Part shown: in pieces, positions 6,934 through 8,109 of the stretch
Layout: the number at the start of each line of letters is the position of its first letter
Position numbering within the stretch: position 1 is the stretch's first letter
NCBI GenBank assembly: GCA_025360395.1
Contig: JANYCH010000292.1
Location: 1 to 8,109 of the forward strand
Length of the DNA: 8,109 nt
Reading direction: 5' to 3'
DNA from: Cytophagales bacterium
GTDB lineage: Bacteria; Bacteroidota; Bacteroidia; Cytophagales; UBA9547
Made by a program: the position numbers and the translations under genes
Notes under the pieces: model-generated
Seen by the model: the letters and a program-made list of their open reading frames with translations, nothing else
What the model was told of the DNA's origin: nothing
Databases searched by the model: none

Positions 6934-7447
6934 ATTTGGCAAATCTCTTAATGAACCTCTTTCCTCTGGAAACATACGCAGGCGATTCATATGGAATCCT
7001 GTCGTTTAAAATAATCAAAACTTCTGATGCAAGCTCTGGATATTTGCTGCATATATTCTCCAGCGTTGTTATAGCAAAGGCCTTGATTGCGCCTGGAATT
7101 TTTGGTTGATTTATATATCCCAGACAAAGTTCTAGCAGAGGTCCTTCCAAATGTTCCGGAATTACCAAGTCTTGTATAATCCTAAGAATATTCCTTACAG
7201 CTGCATCATGGATATCTTTGCTGTAAAGTTGCTGAACTGCTTTATCCAGATAAGGATAAAATAAATCCGGGTTCTTACAGGCAATTAAACCAATTGACCA
7301 GGCAGATCTTTGAACAACCAGTTTTTCTCCTTCAAAAAACAGAAACATTAATTCTCGAAATCTTTCGGGAGAGCCTCCTACCCAGGCGATTATTTTATCT
7401 GTCTGCACTCTGGAATGTTCTGACAATAAGGCTTCCTTTAAATTCAT
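6932..7447 (-). CDS. HEAT-repeat-like protein
   Basis: A 171-residue, almost wholly helical protein with no signal peptide or membrane segment. Paired amphipathic helices repeat along it: KIIAWVGGSPERFRELMFLF (18-37), VQRSAWSIGLIACKNPDLF (45-63), DAAVRNILRIIQDL (81-94), HLEGPLLELCLGYI (99-112), AIKAFAITTLENICSKYPEL (120-139), as in HEAT/ARM scaffolds. The RSAW and AIKAFA helices and the C-terminal SRGKRFIKR resemble a family common in Bacteroidota that databases, as I recall, sometimes mislabel adenylosuccinate lyase; none of that enzyme's signature sequence is present. HEAT proteins usually bind protein or nucleic acid. It is first in the leftward set with the NUDIX gene and ligD and divergent from the trp leader (104 bases). 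The start is ATG at 7447, with no clear Shine-Dalgarno. The link to DNA repair is from position only. Confidence 0.85.
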   Translation of the reverse strand: MNLKEALLSEHSRVQTDKIIAWVGGSPERFRELMFLFFEGEKLVVQRSAWSIGLIACKNPDLFYPYLDKAVQQLYSKDIHDAAVRNILRIIQDLVIPEHLEGPLLELCLGYINQPKIPGAIKAFAITTLENICSKYPELASEVLIILNDRIPYESPAYVSRGKRFIKRFAK

Positions 7448-7449
7448 TT

Positions 7450-7461
7450 AAATTGCAATTT
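7450..7461. repeat. 12-bp perfect palindrome upstream of the HEAT gene
   Basis: AAATTGCAATTT is its own reverse complement and lies two bases upstream of the HEAT gene's ATG, in the divergent region. It could be an operator or part of the 5' leader, but AT-rich palindromes of this size can arise by chance and no second copy was seen. Related TTGCAT motifs occur at 7515 and 7543. Confidence 0.25.
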
Positions 7462-7551
7462 CGATAGTAATGGAAAACATTTTTAATAAATGGAAAAAAC
7501 AAATAACAAACCATTTGCATTTTAAAAACTAAATTCCAATAATTGCATATT

Positions 7552-7611
7552 ATGAAAATATTTCCGGCAAATACTAATTGGTGGCACAGCGCAAATCTCC
7601 TTTGTGACTAG
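7552..7611 (+). CDS. trpL: trp operon leader peptide
   Basis: A 20-codon frame from ATG 7552 to TAG 7609-7611 encodes MKIFPANTNWWHSANLLCD. Two adjacent TGG codons (7579-7584) are the hallmark of a Trp-sensing leader peptide, and the frame is directly followed by a terminator and then trpE. When charged tRNA-Trp is scarce a ribosome should stall at residues 10-11. When it is plentiful the ribosome reaches the stop, which lies inside the antiterminator arm. No Shine-Dalgarno is visible. Sequence homology to known leader peptides is not expected; the call rests on Trp-Trp, position and the RNA structure. Confidence 0.88.
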   Translation: MKIFPANTNWWHSANLLCD

Positions 7612-7645
7612 CTGCCCATTTATTTTGCTTAAAAAAGGCTTGCTG
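7583..7645 (+). promoter_or_regulatory. trp attenuator: alternative pairing arms 1, 2 and 3
   Basis: Arm 1 (7583-7590, GGCACAGC, beginning in the second Trp codon) can pair with arm 2 (7611-7616, GCTGCC), six pairs with a two-base bulge. Arm 2 in the longer form (7609-7616, TAGCTGCC) can instead pair with arm 3 (GGC 7637-7639 and GCTG 7642-7645), giving GGC/GCC plus GCUG/UAGC around a small internal loop. Arm 3 is also the left side of the terminator. A ribosome stalled on the Trp codons covers arm 1, frees arm 2 to hold arm 3, and prevents termination. The pairings were found by hand; energies were not calculated. Confidence 0.65.
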
Positions 7646-7665
7646 ATCACAGTAAGCCTTTTTTT
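7631..7665 (+). terminator. trp attenuator terminator hairpin
   Basis: The left arm AAAAAAGGCTTGCTG (7631-7645) pairs with 7650-7664 (CAGTAAGCC followed by T), giving 15 pairs with one G-U and an ATCA loop. A run of seven T (7659-7665) forms the end of the right arm and the U-tract. It lies 20 bases downstream of the leader peptide and 21 bases before trpE, the place for an intrinsic attenuator. Confidence 0.92.
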
Positions 7666-7686
7666 GTTTTAAATTGCCTATCAACC

Positions 7687-8109
7687 ATGAAACAGTACAA
7701 CTTAAAGACCGACCAAAAACTTTTATTAGGCGATACTTTAACGCCAGTAAGCATATATTTAAAATTAAGGGACAAATTTCCTAATAGCTTCCTCCTGGAA
7801 AGTTCTGATTATCATGGTAATGAGGATATTTTCTCTTACATCTGCTGCAAACCTATTGCAGGAATTGTCATAGAAGGAAACACTATTTCTTCTTTCTATC
7901 CTGATGGTATCAAAACAAATATCCAAATTGAAGAAAGTGAGGGTGTTAAAATTGAAATTGAAAACTTCACAAAATCCTTCAGTGTCCAGCACAACAGCCT
8001 GCCTTTTATTACAAGCGGCGTTTTTGGTTATACTGCTTTTGATGCGGTAAGGCATTTTGAAGATATAGATATTAAAACTTATGAAACAGAATTCAGAAAA
8101 ATACCTGAC
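7687..8109 (+). CDS. trpE: Anthranilate synthase component I (3' partial)
   Basis: TrpE converts chorismate, with ammonia from the TrpG glutaminase, to anthranilate, the first step of tryptophan synthesis. The window holds the first 141 codons and runs off the right edge, so the catalytic chorismate-binding domain is missing. What is present is the N-terminal domain: LLES (36-39), the motif that in enterobacterial TrpE forms the Trp feedback site, and GVFGYTAFDAVRHFEDI (111-127), typical of TrpE and not of isochorismate synthases. The ATG at 7687 follows the attenuator; there is no Shine-Dalgarno. Control is probably double: transcription attenuation through the leader, and feedback inhibition through LLES. 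PabB is the main alternative, but the Trp leader argues against it. Confidence 0.93.
   Translation, partial: MKQYNLKTDQKLLLGDTLTPVSIYLKLRDKFPNSFLLESSDYHGNEDIFSYICCKPIAGIVIEGNTISSFYPDGIKTNIQIEESEGVKIEIENFTKSFSVQHNSLPFITSGVFGYTAFDAVRHFEDIDIKTYETEFRKIPD

Noticed and set aside
6925..6990. Longer NUDIX protein from ATG 6990
   Set aside because: The extra 22 residues overlap the HEAT gene and show no NUDIX-family sequence, while ATG 6924 has a good AGGAG.
7514..7547. Bacteroidota-type promoter for the trp leader (TTTG at 7514, TAATTG at 7540)
   Set aside because: The downstream element lacks the full TAnnTTTG pattern and would place the transcript start almost on the leader ATG; too weak to annotate.
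7765..8055. Leftward open frame opposite trpE
   Set aside because: trpE is clear on the other strand, so this is an antisense shadow.

Overview
The window looks like chromosomal DNA from a member of the Bacteroidota (Cytophaga/Chitinophaga/Sphingobacterium-type). The reasons are AT-rich sequence, few Shine-Dalgarno sites, several genes with non-ATG starts, and a HEAT-like protein family I know mainly from that phylum. The species cannot be named. There is no IS element, CRISPR array, rRNA or tRNA.

Layout, left to right. 1-1598 (+): the 3' part of a gene for a double D-Ala-D-Ala-ligase-like ATP-grasp protein; the tail of one ligase unit is followed by a complete second unit. 1706-2920 (+): a GNAT/FemAB-like transferase. 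2940-3770 (-): ttcA, tRNA cytidine-32 thiolation. 3998-4411 (+): a small unrecognised protein. 4416-7447 (-): a three-gene set read leftward, HEAT-like protein, then NUDIX hydrolase (COG4119 type), then ligD encoding a ligase-polymerase for non-homologous end joining without a phosphoesterase domain. 7552-8109 (+), divergent from that set: a trp leader peptide with two adjacent Trp codons, an attenuator hairpin, and the first 141 codons of trpE.

Three results stand out. (1) The trpE leader has all the parts of a ribosome-stalling attenuator: a 19-residue peptide with Trp-Trp, its stop codon inside the antiterminator arm, and a 15-bp terminator ending in seven T. (2) The complete ligase unit of the double Ddl keeps the ATP and metal ligands but has Phe at the position of E. 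coli DdlB Tyr216 and Cys at Ser150. The Tyr-to-Phe change is the one associated with D-Ala-D-lactate ligases, so its product may not be D-Ala-D-Ala. It is followed by a FemAB-like transferase gene, which hints at a peptide- or ester-forming pathway. (3) ligD is the third gene of a tight set with a NUDIX enzyme and a HEAT protein, and a perfect 9-bp inverted repeat abuts its start codon.

Intergenic regions are short (none above about 240 bases). The only clearly structured one is the trp leader.
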